A stretch of DNA of 64,000 bases from Gemmatimonadaceae bacterium (GTDB lineage: Bacteria; Gemmatimonadota; Gemmatimonadetes; Gemmatimonadales; Gemmatimonadaceae), in the NCBI GenBank assembly GCA_014379355.1, contig JACMLX010000183.1:1-64000 (forward strand), in the 5' to 3' direction. The translations under genes and the position numbers were made by a program. The first letter of the stretch is position 1, and each line of letters starts with the position of its first letter. The notes below the pieces were generated by a model. The model worked only from the letters and a program-made list of their open reading frames with translations, did no database searches and was not told the origin of the DNA. This document shows, in pieces, positions 25,914-34,103 of this stretch.

Positions 25914-26426
25914 CTACGCCAGCGCTGCGCCGCCGGCCGAGGGCTGGGTGCCGGGGGGGCGGGTGCAGTCGGCGGCGATGCGCTCGACGGCGGCGAGCAG
26001 CGAGGCGAGCTCGAACGGCTTGGACATCACCGGACAGTGCGTCCGCGCAAGGAATGCCACCGCTTCGTCGTCGCCCGTGTCGCCCGACGAAAAAATGAAA
26101 CGGCGTGCGACCGCCGCATCGATGCGTGAGACGAGATCGTGCAGCGCCATTCCGGTAAGTCGCGGCATGCGCATGTCACTGATCACGGCGTCGAAACCGC
26201 CACCGATCTCGTCACCATCGAGCAGCATCGCACGCGCCTCCTCGCCATCCTGCGCTTCCATCACGCGCCATCCTCGCCGCACGAAATACCGGCGCAAGGC
26301 CGACCGCAGCGACGCCTCGTCGTCGACCAGCAACACGCAGCGCGACAGGCCGTCGCGGGACGACGATTCGCTCGGTGATCTGGGCTCCGGCACGTGGTGA
26401 TTCGAACTGATCATCCAGTTGCTCAT
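25914..26426 (-). CDS. receiver-domain response regulator without output domain
   Basis: A 170-residue CheY-like protein. The receiver domain spans about 29-155: CVLLVDDEASL (acidic pocket), VISDMRMP (phospho-acceptor Asp), a FSSGDTG segment (conserved Ser/Thr), and MSKPFE (conserved Lys). A 28-residue Ser/Pro-rich N-terminus and a short disordered tail flank it. There is no DNA-binding domain, so it should act by protein contact. No kinase gene is adjacent; the nearest orphan kinase is at 12610-14946. Nine bases separate it from the downstream Lon-N-domain gene. Confidence 0.85.
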   Translation of the reverse strand: MSNWMISSNHHVPEPRSPSESSSRDGLSRCVLLVDDEASLRSALRRYFVRRGWRVMEAQDGEEARAMLLDGDEIGGGFDAVISDMRMPRLTGMALHDLVSRIDAAVARRFIFSSGDTGDDEAVAFLARTHCPVMSKPFELASLLAAVERIAADCTRPPGTQPSAGGAALA

Positions 26427-26510
26427 CGCAATGTGTGGACTCGGAAGCTACACGAGTCCAACGTGGCGAACAGCGGTATCGTTGGGCGAAATGATTAGCC
26501 CGGACACACA

Positions 26511-26542
26511 AACACCACGACGTCGCGAGACGCCGTGGTGTT
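26511..26542 (-). terminator. hairpin terminator downstream of the sigma factor gene
   Basis: AACACCACG (26511-26519) and CGTGGTGTT (26534-26542) pair exactly, and the interior adds further pairs, giving about 14 pairs with a TCGC loop. On the (-) strand it lies 48 bases after the sigma factor stop and is followed by TGTGTGT, a weak U-tract. Confidence 0.7.
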
Positions 26543-26590
26543 GATGAAAAGCGACTGATGAAGCGCGCTGTGATCCGCGTCAGCGCGCGA

Positions 26591-27484
26591 TCACGCCACC
26601 TGCCAGAAACCGGCCAGTGCATTGCCGTCGGCACTCTCGCGCAGCTTTTCGAACGCCCGTTCGCGGATCTGGCGAATCCGTTCGCGCGTCACGCCAAGCA
26701 GGTCGCCGATGCGCTCGAGCGTCATCGGCTCGGCCTTGTCATCGAGACCGTAGTACATGGTGAGGATCTGGCGCTCACGGATCGTGAGATGCTTCTGGAT
26801 CGCGTCCTTCACGAAGACGCGCATGAGGCGCTCGTCGGTCGCTTCCTCGATGTCACCACCATAGCTGATGGAGAACCGCTCGCCGAGCGTGCTGGCGTCC
26901 CGATCCGACTTGTCCACTGGCGCGTCGAGCGACGTCTCGCTGGTGGTCATCTGGCGCTGTGCCCGGACCGTATCGGCGTCCTCGTTGATCATCTGCCCGA
27001 GTTCGGCGTCGGTCGGCTCGCGATTCAGCTTGGTGGCGAGGATCTGCTCGGCCTTGGCCATGCGGAGCAGGGCCGAGTTCTGGTTGAGCGGGACCCGGAT
27101 ACTGCGGGTCTGCTCGGCCAGCGCCTTGAGCACGGCCTGACGGACCCACCAGACGGCGTACGAGATGAACTTCACGCCCTGGTCGGGATCGAACTTCCGT
27201 ACCGCCTTGAGGAGCCCCTCGTTGCCGATGGCGACGAGTTCTGCGAGGTCGAGTCCGTGCCCCTGGTACTTCTTCACGTAGCTGATGACGAAGCGGAGGT
27301 TGGCTGTGACGAGGCGCTCTGCGGCGGCGGCGTCACCCTCCTGTGCGAGACGAGCGAGGGCCCGTTCTTCGGCAACGCTGCCGATCAGGGGGAGTCGCTT
27401 GATGTCCGCGAGATACTGGTCGAACGTGCTGCCGCCACTGCTGCGGGTAGTCGTACGGGTGCGCGATGACGCGACCTTCGGCAT
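26591..27484 (-). CDS. RNA polymerase sigma-70 factor, short RpoD/RpoS type
   Basis: A 297-residue sigma factor without region 1.1. Region 1.2 begins at FDQYLADIKRLPLI, regions 2.1-2.4 include ERLVTANLRFVISYVKKY, DLAELVAIGNEGLLKAVRKFDP and FISYAVWWVRQAVLKAL, regions 3.0-3.2 follow, and region 4.2 has the helix-turn-helix LERIGDLLGVTRERIRQIRERA. Primary sigma factors of about 290 residues are normal in Bacteroidota and relatives, so this could be the housekeeping sigma factor; a group-2 alternative factor is equally consistent. It is monocistronic: own promoter upstream, terminator downstream. The start is ATG 27484. Confidence 0.9.
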   Translation of the reverse strand: MPKVASSRTRTTTRSSGGSTFDQYLADIKRLPLIGSVAEERALARLAQEGDAAAAERLVTANLRFVISYVKKYQGHGLDLAELVAIGNEGLLKAVRKFDPDQGVKFISYAVWWVRQAVLKALAEQTRSIRVPLNQNSALLRMAKAEQILATKLNREPTDAELGQMINEDADTVRAQRQMTTSETSLDAPVDKSDRDASTLGERFSISYGGDIEEATDERLMRVFVKDAIQKHLTIRERQILTMYYGLDDKAEPMTLERIGDLLGVTRERIRQIRERAFEKLRESADGNALAGFWQVA

Positions 27485-27566
27485 GTGGTGTCTCCCAGTG
27501 CAGGACGCCGCTCAGCGGCGCCAGCCTTTTGTGCACATCTGGTCGAGGGCTGGTCGATCAGGTGGT

Positions 27567-27590
27567 CGAAATCGGGGCATGCCGATTTCG
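27567..27590 (-). other. stem-loop at predicted 5' end of sigma factor mRNA
   Basis: CGAAATCGG (27567-27575) and CCGATTTCG (27582-27590) are exact complements around a six-base loop. The predicted transcript (start near 27592) would begin almost directly with this nine-pair hairpin, a layout that protects mRNA from 5'-end-dependent decay in known cases. Confidence 0.5.
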
Positions 27591-27598
27591 TGGCCACA

Positions 27599-27634
27599 AT
27601 AACCGTCACGGTACGTTTACATGTCAAGTGTCAA
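27599..27634 (-). promoter_or_regulatory. candidate promoter of the sigma factor gene
   Basis: On the (-) strand TTGACA (27627-27622) is followed after 17 bases by GGTTAT (27604-27599). A second TTGACA lies seven bases further upstream (27634-27629), so the -35 hexamer is duplicated in tandem. The -10 is a weak match (three of six). Confidence 0.4.
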
Positions 27635-27795
27635 CATTCATGGACACTTTCTCCGAGCGTTTGCTCGATTTCGCGTGGCCGGTCGGGCACGAGGGGTCAA
27701 CTGGTGTAAACTGCACGCATCGTCAGGAGCTGTCGTGTCCGCTTCAAGTTGTCGTGGCACAACGACTTCTGTCGGCATTCGACTACGCCTTCCGG

Positions 27796-28362
27796 TTACT
27801 TGCTCACACGGACCAGCTGGGCGTACCCGCGTCGGCGACCGAAGCGACGTGCGGCTGAACAATCCGCCATCCACACATCGATGATGGCGCCCTTGATGAC
27901 GCCGCCGGTGTCGTCCGCGAGAAAACGACCGTACTTCGTGCGCCCGAAGTACAGATCGACGTCGCGACCGAGCGGAAACAGCCGGCGATCGACGGCGATG
28001 ATGCCATCGCGCACGAGGTTGCCGCGACGCGTGCGGCCCTGAAGGCAATAGGCCGTGACGCTGACGGCGATGCGTTCGCCGGCGCGTGCCCGCTCCTCGA
28101 TGCTGCGAAAGAGTCGGCCGCGTGGCACGAGTCCGCCTGGCAGGCGACCGATCGGCGCCGGCAAGGCCGTGGTATCGCGCGCAGCATCGATGCTGTCGGT
28201 GAGGACGGAGTCGACGATTTCGTCCGGCTGCCGCACCTGCGGAAACGCGGTCGGATGCAGCACGAATCCGATGGCCGCCGCGCCAACCGCCAGCTCGATC
28301 GCGATGCGGATGCGTTGGCGGCGTCGCCGCTTCTGTCGCAGCGTCGGCGGTGGCGACGTCAC
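27796..28362 (-). CDS. membrane-anchored 3D-domain protein
   Basis: This 188-residue protein has one hydrophobic segment at about 22-40 and then a periplasmic 3D (three-aspartate) domain. The domain reads VTAYCLQGRT..., IIAVDRRLFPLG, FLADDTGGVIKGAIIDVWM, which is the double-psi-barrel active-site pattern shared with MltA and Bacillus stationary-phase cell-wall hydrolases. It probably acts on peptidoglycan. The start is GTG 28362 in a GTGA overlap with the aroB stop. The first 20 residues are strongly basic (RQKRRRRQRIR), consistent with an inner-membrane topogenic signal. Confidence 0.8.
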   Translation of the reverse strand: MTSPPPTLRQKRRRRQRIRIAIELAVGAAAIGFVLHPTAFPQVRQPDEIVDSVLTDSIDAARDTTALPAPIGRLPGGLVPRGRLFRSIEERARAGERIAVSVTAYCLQGRTRRGNLVRDGIIAVDRRLFPLGRDVDLYFGRTKYGRFLADDTGGVIKGAIIDVWMADCSAARRFGRRRGYAQLVRVSK

Positions 28363-29426
28363 GCCTGCTGCAGCGCGTGAATCACGATGTCGCGTGGCAC
28401 TGGAATGCCATAACCGAGGTCGGCACCGGCCATCGCACCAAGGCGCGCCGGCAGTGCGTATTCCACGACGCCGCCGCGCGATTTCTTGTCGCCGGAGGTG
28501 GCACTGACGATGACGTCGGCGGTCAGCACGGCGGGCATGTCGGCCGGCAGCCCGACGTGGCTGAGTGCCCGGAGAATCGTGCCGGCAAGCGATGGATCGC
28601 AGATGCCGAGTGCGATCGCGATGCGCGCCTCGACGAGCATGCCGTAGGCGACGCAGGCGCCGTGCGGTACGGTGAACGCCATCAGCTGTTCGACGGCGTG
28701 ACCGATGGTGTGCCCGAAGTTCAGCACCTTGCGCAGGCCGTGCTCGCGCTCGTCTTCCGCCACGATACGCGTCTTGATGTCCACACTGCCGGTGACGATG
28801 GCGTGCCAGTCGGCCTGCGTGATCTCGGTGCGGGCGACGGTCGCGAAATACGCCGCATCACAGATCACGCCATGCTTGAGTGCTTCCGCGAGGCCATTGA
28901 CGCGCTCCAGCACGGGCAGCGTCGTCACCACGTCGAGATCGGCGACGACTGCCGCCGGCGCGTGAAAGGCACCGACCAGGTTCTTGCCGTGCGCCGTATC
29001 GACGCCAGTCTTGCCGCCGATCGATGCGTCGATCATGGCGAGCAGCGTGGTCGGGACCTGCAGGAACGGAATCCCGCGGAGGTAGGTGGCCGCGACGAAG
29101 CCCGTCAGGTCACCGATCACGCCACCCCCGAGCGCGATGAGGAGGCTGTCGCGGCCGAATTGTGCGTCGAGCAGTGCGTCAGTGATCTGCGCCCACGTCG
29201 CGCGCGACTTCTGCGCTTCACCGGGCGGAATTGAAATCAGGATGCAACGATCCTCGCCCAGACTGGCGGCGATGCGATCGGCGTAGAGTGGACCGACGGT
29301 GTCGTCGGTGACCACGGCGATTCGATGTGCGCGACCGAGCTCGGGGACGAGCGACGGCAGCGACGCGAGCAGTCCGTGTCCGACGTGCACCGGATACGGC
29401 AGCCTGCGGCACGTCGTCACGGTCAC
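28359..29426 (-). CDS. aroB: 3-dehydroquinate synthase
   Basis: Second step of the shikimate pathway: DAHP to 3-dehydroquinate, using NAD+ and a divalent metal. The 355-residue protein has the family's LIALGGGVIGDLTGFVAATY, RGIPFLQVPTTLLAMIDASIGGKTGV and LAEALKHGVI, and a histidine-rich metal site (LNFGHTIGHAVE). Start GTG 29426. It is co-directional with the adenosyltransferase gene 10 bp upstream and overlaps the 3D-domain gene by 4 bp. Confidence 0.95.
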   Translation of the reverse strand: MTVTTCRRLPYPVHVGHGLLASLPSLVPELGRAHRIAVVTDDTVGPLYADRIAASLGEDRCILISIPPGEAQKSRATWAQITDALLDAQFGRDSLLIALGGGVIGDLTGFVAATYLRGIPFLQVPTTLLAMIDASIGGKTGVDTAHGKNLVGAFHAPAAVVADLDVVTTLPVLERVNGLAEALKHGVICDAAYFATVARTEITQADWHAIVTGSVDIKTRIVAEDEREHGLRKVLNFGHTIGHAVEQLMAFTVPHGACVAYGMLVEARIAIALGICDPSLAGTILRALSHVGLPADMPAVLTADVIVSATSGDKKSRGGVVEYALPARLGAMAGADLGYGIPVPRDIVIHALQQA

Positions 29427-29436
29427 GTGGGCAGCC

Positions 29437-29988
29437 CTACCAGGTCACTTCACCGGCGCCGGCGCGCTTGTTCGCGACACGTGCGAGCGTGAACAGCAGA
29501 TCGGAGAGACGGTTGAGGTAGATGACCACGAGCTCAGGGACGTCGGCATCGTGCTGCAGGGTGACGACGCGTCGCTCGGCGCGCCGGCAGACGGTGCGCG
29601 CCACGTGCAGCGCGGCGGCCTTCGGCGTGCCGCCAGGCATGATGAAGCTCTTCAGCGGCTCGAGCTCGGCGTCGCCCGCATCGATGGCGCGCTCGAGCTG
29701 TTCGATGCGCTCCTCGTCGATGCGGGCCTTGCTCAACTGCTCGGCCATTCGCTCGCGGTCAGGCGTCGCGAGAATGGCGCCGATCGAAAAGAGGTCGCGC
29801 TGCACCGGCACCAGCACTTCATCGATGCGCGGCATCAGCTCCACCGCGCGGGCCATGCCGATGACCGCGTTCAGCTCATCGACATCCCCATACGCCTCGA
29901 CGCGTGGATTGTCCTTGGCGACCCGTCCGCCCCCGAAGAGGCCCGTGTCACCCTTGTCGCCCGTGCGGGTGTAGATCTTGAAAGACAT
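29437..29988 (-). CDS. PduO-type cob(I)alamin adenosyltransferase
   Basis: A 183-residue ATP:corrinoid adenosyltransferase that makes adenosylcobalamin. The family signature is at the N-terminus (IYTRTGDKGDTGLFGGGRVAKDN), with VEAYGDVDELNA and the C-terminal RRAERRVV plus YLNRLSDLLFTLAR. The start is ATG 29988. No cobalamin riboswitch is visible upstream. Adenosylcobalamin-using enzymes are not encoded in this window. Confidence 0.92.
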   Translation of the reverse strand: MSFKIYTRTGDKGDTGLFGGGRVAKDNPRVEAYGDVDELNAVIGMARAVELMPRIDEVLVPVQRDLFSIGAILATPDRERMAEQLSKARIDEERIEQLERAIDAGDAELEPLKSFIMPGGTPKAAALHVARTVCRRAERRVVTLQHDADVPELVVIYLNRLSDLLFTLARVANKRAGAGEVTW

Positions 29989-30062
29989 GTGCGCAAACTA
30001 GCAGCGCTCGCGGTCGAGGGGTCAGCGCACGTGTTCGCCGGCATCGCGAACTGCATGGGAGT

Positions 30063-30287
30063 CGGAGCGCACCGAGCTCACGGAGTGCGTCGCTTGCCAG
30101 CCTCCTCGGCGTGCGCGGCATCGCTGACTTTTTGGGGGGATAGCACGGGGAGGCCGGAGAGTGCGACGGTTGCAACGATCGTCGCCCTGCGCGACGCTGC
30201 TGACTCCTTGTTGGAACTGCAGTTCCACCAATATCGGACGGCGCGCGATGGGCAGAGCGTGGCAACGCTCACACTCGGTGCGCTCCG
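30063..30287. repeat. 14-bp inverted repeat overlapping the MITE-like segment
   Basis: CGGAGCGCACCGAG (30063-30076) recurs exactly in reverse complement at 30274-30287. Its centre does not coincide with that of the 30139-30365 repeat, so the interval looks like a mosaic of nested or shuffled inverted blocks. Confidence 0.75.
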
Positions 30288-30365
30288 CCCCCAAAACTGT
30301 TCTCGATCGTTCGCGAAGAGCGAAAGCCCGAGCGCGACACACTCTCCGGCCTCCCCGGCCTATCG
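30139..30365. repeat. MITE-like segment with ~25-bp inverted ends
   Basis: The left end GATAGCACGGGGAGGC... (30139-30163) and the right end (30340-30365) are inverted copies: an exact 18-bp block, CGGGGAGGCCGGAGAGTG at 30146-30163 against 30340-30357, is flanked on both sides by GATAG/CTATC with a two-base difference between. The interior (about 176 bases) is non-coding and contains the TTGGAACTGC palindrome. No transposase and no clear target-site duplication are visible. Confidence 0.65.
30208..30231. repeat. palindrome sharing a core with the 16.9-kb repeat
   Basis: TGGAACTGCAGTTCCA (30212-30227) is a perfect 16-bp palindrome; allowing one mismatch it extends to 24 bp (30208-30231). The arm TTGGAACTGC is identical to the inner arm of the stem at 16902-16945. 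Confidence 0.9.
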
Positions 30366-30477
30366 CCACACCAGCAGTTCACGATGCCTCGCTTGCTGTA
30401 GGACTTCGAGTCGCAATCGCGCGTCTCGCTCGTCCGGGGTTTCGGCGCGGCCCTGGAGTCGTGAGTTTTGACGGATC

Positions 30478-31500
30478 ATGACCAACGAACTGAAGGACAT
30501 CACGATCATCGGCGCCGGGCCGACGGGTCTCTATGCGCTGTTCTATGCCGGCATGCGTGGCGTGTCGGCGCAGGTGATCGATGCCTTGCCGCAGGCGGGC
30601 GGACAGCTGGCTGCGCTCTATCCCGAGAAACTGATCTTCGACGTCGCCGGCTTCCCACGCGTGCTCGCGAAGGACCTGGTGACCGGCCTGCGAGATCAGG
30701 CGGGGCAATTCGGGAATCCGCTGCACCTGAACCGGACCGTGAACGGACTGGATGAGGTGGACGGGCACTTCGTGGTCCGCACCACGGACGGAGATTTCCC
30801 GACGCGTTCCGTCGTGATCGCGGGTGGTATCGGCGCCTTCTCACCCCGCAAGCTGCCGCAACCCGCCACGCACGCGTGGTACGGCCGAGGCATCGACGAC
30901 GTGGTGCTCGACCCGACGATCTACACGAACAAGCGCGTGCTGATCGTCGGAGGCGGCGACAGCGCCTTCGACTGGGCGCAGCAGCTTCGCCCGCGCGCGG
31001 CGCATATCACGCTCATCCATCGGAGCGATCGGTTCCGGGCGCATCAGGCGACGGTCGACGACGTGCTCGCCGCCGCGGCGCGGGGCGACAAGACCGAGGT
31101 GCTCACCTTTCACGAACTCCACGACATCGAATCGCAGGACGGCGAACGCCTCTCAGGCGCCGTGGTGCGCGCGACGAAGGACAAGACGACGCGCTTGATC
31201 CAGATCGATACCGTTCTGCCGATGCTCGGGTTCGTGAGCGATATGGGCACGCTGGCGGAGTGGGGGTTGCATGTCGAGAAGGACGAGATCCTCGTCACGC
31301 CGCAGATGGAGACGGGCCGCGCCGGCATTTATGCCGCCGGAGACATCACCACCTATGCCGGCAAGCTGAAGCTGATCTCGGTCGGATTCGGCGAAGCGGC
31401 GACCGCGGTCAACCAGGCCGTGCATTGGGTGCATCCCGAAAAAAAGGTCAATCCGGGGCATTCCTCGAACCTCGCGATCTTCGGGCAGCCGGCAGAGTAA
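30478..31500 (+). CDS. thioredoxin-reductase-like ferredoxin-NADP reductase
   Basis: A 340-residue FAD/NAD(P)H flavoprotein. FAD-binding motif GAGPTGLYALFYAGMRG, then the NAD(P)H-binding loop VLIVGGGDSAFDWA and the C-terminal FAD motif GIYAAGDITTY. The CxxC redox pair of thioredoxin reductase is absent, and the AAGDITTYAGKLKLISVGFGEAATA region with a C-terminal extension is typical of YumC-type ferredoxin (flavodoxin)-NADP+ reductases. It would exchange electrons between NADPH and ferredoxin. Start ATG 30478. It converges with the protein kinase gene, 21 bp apart. Confidence 0.9.
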   Translation: MTNELKDITIIGAGPTGLYALFYAGMRGVSAQVIDALPQAGGQLAALYPEKLIFDVAGFPRVLAKDLVTGLRDQAGQFGNPLHLNRTVNGLDEVDGHFVVRTTDGDFPTRSVVIAGGIGAFSPRKLPQPATHAWYGRGIDDVVLDPTIYTNKRVLIVGGGDSAFDWAQQLRPRAAHITLIHRSDRFRAHQATVDDVLAAAARGDKTEVLTFHELHDIESQDGERLSGAVVRATKDKTTRLIQIDTVLPMLGFVSDMGTLAEWGLHVEKDEILVTPQMETGRAGIYAAGDITTYAGKLKLISVGFGEAATAVNQAVHWVHPEKKVNPGHSSNLAIFGQPAE

Positions 31501-31521
31501 GCGCGCAACTCCGACAGCGGG

Positions 31522-33147
31522 TCAACGCTTCGTTTCGAGGGCGTCGACACGCGTGCGGAGGAGGTCGACGTCGGCGGCGAGCGATGTCAGTGTCGGAGAC
31601 GAATTCGCGATGCCGGCGGCCGTCTTTCCTCGCGCACCCGGCGCGGTGGCGCGCGATGAATCGGTGGGTCGCGTTGGCGCGTCGGCGCTCCCCGCTGCGG
31701 CGTTGCGCTCGCGTCCGCCGAGGAGTGCAAGCAGTCGTGCGCCATTCGCGCCAAGCCAGATGCGACGAAAGACGACTTCACCAAGTCGCCGACGGAAGGG
31801 ACTGCTGATCAGCACTGTCGTGGCGATGGCTGCGCCAAGAAGCGCGCCGAAGAAGGTCACGATCGCGACCGGACTCTTGAGCGCGGCTTCACCGCTGCTG
31901 GTTGCCCCGCGCACCATGTTGATGAGGACGGCTCCCTGTGCGAGCAGCAACGCGCCGGCGATGAGAACGCGCTTCCGTCGCCTCGCGACCAGCAGAGGAT
32001 CGGCCTTGCGACGGCCGCGCTCATCATCACGCTCGGCCTGGACGACGCCAAGCAGACGTTGGAGTTCCGACACGGTGTACCCGTTCTTTCGCAGCCGTCG
32101 CACTTCCTGCGCCGCTGCCATGCCGCTCACCCACGCCATCGCAGACGCAATGAGCCCGAGCGAAAACACGTTGCCGTTCCCGAAATAGCGCATCCCGTAC
32201 ATGCCGTACGCGATCATCAGGATCGCGGCCAGCGTGCGCATGGCGACCGCAGTCAGGTCCGGCGCGAGCAAGCGCACCGCAACCGGCACATCGGGCGTTG
32301 CAAGCTGGGTGGCCTCGAGCGCCTCGACCAGCGCTTCGGCGGTCGCGTATCGATCGTCAGCCTCCTTGTTGCAGCATGTGTCGACCACCTCGGCGAGTGA
32401 CGCCGGCAGGTCTGCGCGCACCGACGACAGCGAGGGAATGGCCTCGGTGAGCTGCTTGACGAGGATGCGCTGCGTCGATTCGCCGGTGACGGCGGTGCGA
32501 CCGGCCATCGCGAACCAGGCGACCAGGCCCAGCGAATACAGATCTGCTCTTCCGTCCACTGCGTCGCCGGCCGCCTGCTCCGGGCTCATGTACTCGGGCG
32601 TTCCCACGACCTCGCCGACCCGGGTGAGTCCCGGCTTGTCGCTGACCGGTGTGATGGCGCGCGCGATGCCGAAGTCCATCACCAGCGCGCGACCCGTCGC
32701 GCGCTCGATCATGATGTTGTCCGGCTTGATGTCGCGATGCACCACGCCGCGGCCATGCGCGTACGCCAGTGCGTAGCCGACATCCTGCAGCAATCGCACG
32801 GCGTCGCGCTGCTGCATGGGTCCATTCACAGTCACGCGCGACGCCAGCGACTCCCCTTCCACGAACCCCATCGCGAACGCGAGCACGTCCTCGGTGTCCT
32901 CGATCGCGAATACCGGCACGATGTTCGGATGCGAGAAACCCGCGGCCATGCGCGTCTCGCGAAGGAAGCGTTCACGCAGATCGGGATCGGCTGCGTACTC
33001 CGCCGGCAGCACCTTCAACGCGACCGGTCGGTCGAGCCGGCGATCGCGTGCCAGATACACCGTCCCCATCCCGCCACGGCCCAGCTCCCGCACGATCAGG
33101 TAGCGCTCACCCAGCGACTGGCTGAGCGCCGTGAGGTCGTTCGTCAT
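31522..33147 (-). CDS. serine/threonine protein kinase with membrane-spanning C-terminus
   Basis: A 541-residue Hanks-type (PknB-like) kinase. Kinase domain about 16-285: glycine loop ELGRGGMGTVY, Lys45 in VALKVL, catalytic loop HRDIKPDN with Asp139, DFG at 158-160, and GTPEYMSPEQ (APE equivalent). C-terminal to this are four or so hydrophobic segments (about 305-345, 400-450) and a short coiled-coil at the very C-terminus (LTSLAADVDLLRTRVDALE). No sensor PASTA domain is attached; a separate PASTA protein is encoded at 55652-56440. GGAG lies about 9 bases before ATG 33147. Confidence 0.9.
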   Translation of the reverse strand: MTNDLTALSQSLGERYLIVRELGRGGMGTVYLARDRRLDRPVALKVLPAEYAADPDLRERFLRETRMAAGFSHPNIVPVFAIEDTEDVLAFAMGFVEGESLASRVTVNGPMQQRDAVRLLQDVGYALAYAHGRGVVHRDIKPDNIMIERATGRALVMDFGIARAITPVSDKPGLTRVGEVVGTPEYMSPEQAAGDAVDGRADLYSLGLVAWFAMAGRTAVTGESTQRILVKQLTEAIPSLSSVRADLPASLAEVVDTCCNKEADDRYATAEALVEALEATQLATPDVPVAVRLLAPDLTAVAMRTLAAILMIAYGMYGMRYFGNGNVFSLGLIASAMAWVSGMAAAQEVRRLRKNGYTVSELQRLLGVVQAERDDERGRRKADPLLVARRRKRVLIAGALLLAQGAVLINMVRGATSSGEAALKSPVAIVTFFGALLGAAIATTVLISSPFRRRLGEVVFRRIWLGANGARLLALLGGRERNAAAGSADAPTRPTDSSRATAPGARGKTAAGIANSSPTLTSLAADVDLLRTRVDALETKR

Positions 33148-33191
33148 GGCGGCGGGATCTCCACGTGAGGACAGGTCGACGCGTGCAACGA

Positions 33192-34103
33192 CTACGAAAC
33201 GCGCGGGTCGCTGCGCTTGTACGCCATGTCGGTGAGCAGATTCACGAGCACGAACACCACACTGAGAAACAGCACCGTGCCCTGGATGGCGGGGAGGTCA
33301 CGTCGCGCGATGGCGTTCACGACGTACCGGCCAAGCCCTGGCCAGCCGAACACGGTCTCCGTCAGGATACTGCCGGTCAGGTAGCTGCCGACATCCAGGC
33401 CAAGCACCGTCACGACGGGGATCAACGCGGTCCGAAGTCCGTGGCGCAGCACGACCGACGCGTTCGACAATCCCTTCGCGCGCGCGGTCCGCACGTGATC
33501 GCTGCTCATCGCATCGAGCATGCTGCTACGCGTGACACGCGCCAGGTATGCGATGCTGCGGGAGCCAAGCGTGAGCGCCGGCAGAATAAGGACCAGGCCG
33601 CCACCATACCCACTCGGCGGCAGCCACTTGAGCGTCAGCGCGAACAGCAGGATGAGCAGGAGCCCGACCCAGAACACCGGAAAGCTGATGCCGAGATACG
33701 TCGCGCCCATCAGCAGCTTGTCGAAGGCGCCGGCCGGCTTCAGTGCCGCGAGCACCCCGATGCCGATGCCCAGGACGATCGCAATGGTCATCGCGGCCAG
33801 TGCGAGCTGTGCGGTTTTCGGGAATCGCTCACGGATGTCCTGCGTGATCGGCCGTCCGGTGATGTAGCTCCGACCAAGGTCACCGCGCAGCACACCGCCG
33901 GCGTAACTCGCGAATTGCACCGGCAGCGATTCATCGAGCTTCAGCTCCGCGCGAAGACGCGCGATTGTCACGCTGTCGGCGCGTTCACCAACCATCTGCT
34001 GCACCGGATCACCGGGTGCCACGTACAGCAACAGGAACACCGCGATCAGCACGCCGGCCAGCGTCGGAATGGCCAGGAGCAACCGGCGTGCGAGAAATGT
34101 CAC
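33192..34103 (-). CDS. ABC transporter permease, dipeptide/oligopeptide type (DppB-like)
   Basis: A 303-residue inner-membrane permease of the DppB/OppB family. N-terminal RRLLLAIPTLAGVLIAVFLLLYVAPGDPV is the family opening; six hydrophobic segments and the ATPase-docking EAA-like loop (DHVRTARAKGLSNASVVLRHGLRTAL) are present. The start at GTG 34103 gives a GTGA overlap with the binding-protein gene. The longer frame upstream is antisense-like noise. The usual second permease (DppC) and ATPases (DppD/F) are not adjacent: the next gene is a protein kinase on the same strand. Confidence 0.88.
   Translation of the reverse strand: MTFLARRLLLAIPTLAGVLIAVFLLLYVAPGDPVQQMVGERADSVTIARLRAELKLDESLPVQFASYAGGVLRGDLGRSYITGRPITQDIRERFPKTAQLALAAMTIAIVLGIGIGVLAALKPAGAFDKLLMGATYLGISFPVFWVGLLLILLFALTLKWLPPSGYGGGLVLILPALTLGSRSIAYLARVTRSSMLDAMSSDHVRTARAKGLSNASVVLRHGLRTALIPVVTVLGLDVGSYLTGSILTETVFGWPGLGRYVVNAIARRDLPAIQGTVLFLSVVFVLVNLLTDMAYKRSDPRVS

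Larger units (their letters stand above)
27485..27795. other. intergenic leader of the sigma factor gene
   Basis: This 311-base gap between the sigma gene start and the end of the 3D-domain gene holds the predicted sigma promoter (27599-27627), a 5' stem-loop (27567-27590) and a leader of about 108 bases. Nothing protein-like was seen in the remainder, and no clear terminator for the 3D-domain gene; only a weak five-pair hairpin near 27750-27765. Confidence 0.6.
29989..30477. other. gene-free interval with structured repeat
   Basis: This 489-base gap lies between the divergent starts of the adenosyltransferase and the ferredoxin reductase. It contains a palindrome and inverted terminal repeats (listed separately) and several further small hairpins, for example GAGCGT/ACGCTC at about 30255-30270. 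The frames crossing it have no protein-like composition. Promoters for both flanking genes should be here, but none stands out. Confidence 0.75.

Noticed and set aside
27466-27858. Short (+) frames in the sigma-factor leader
   Set aside because: No ribosome-binding site or protein-like composition; the region is better explained as promoter and leader on the other strand.
29989-30477. Possible cobalamin riboswitch upstream of the adenosyltransferase
   Set aside because: No B12-box-like GCCACTG motif or matching fold; the structure present is symmetric repeats instead.
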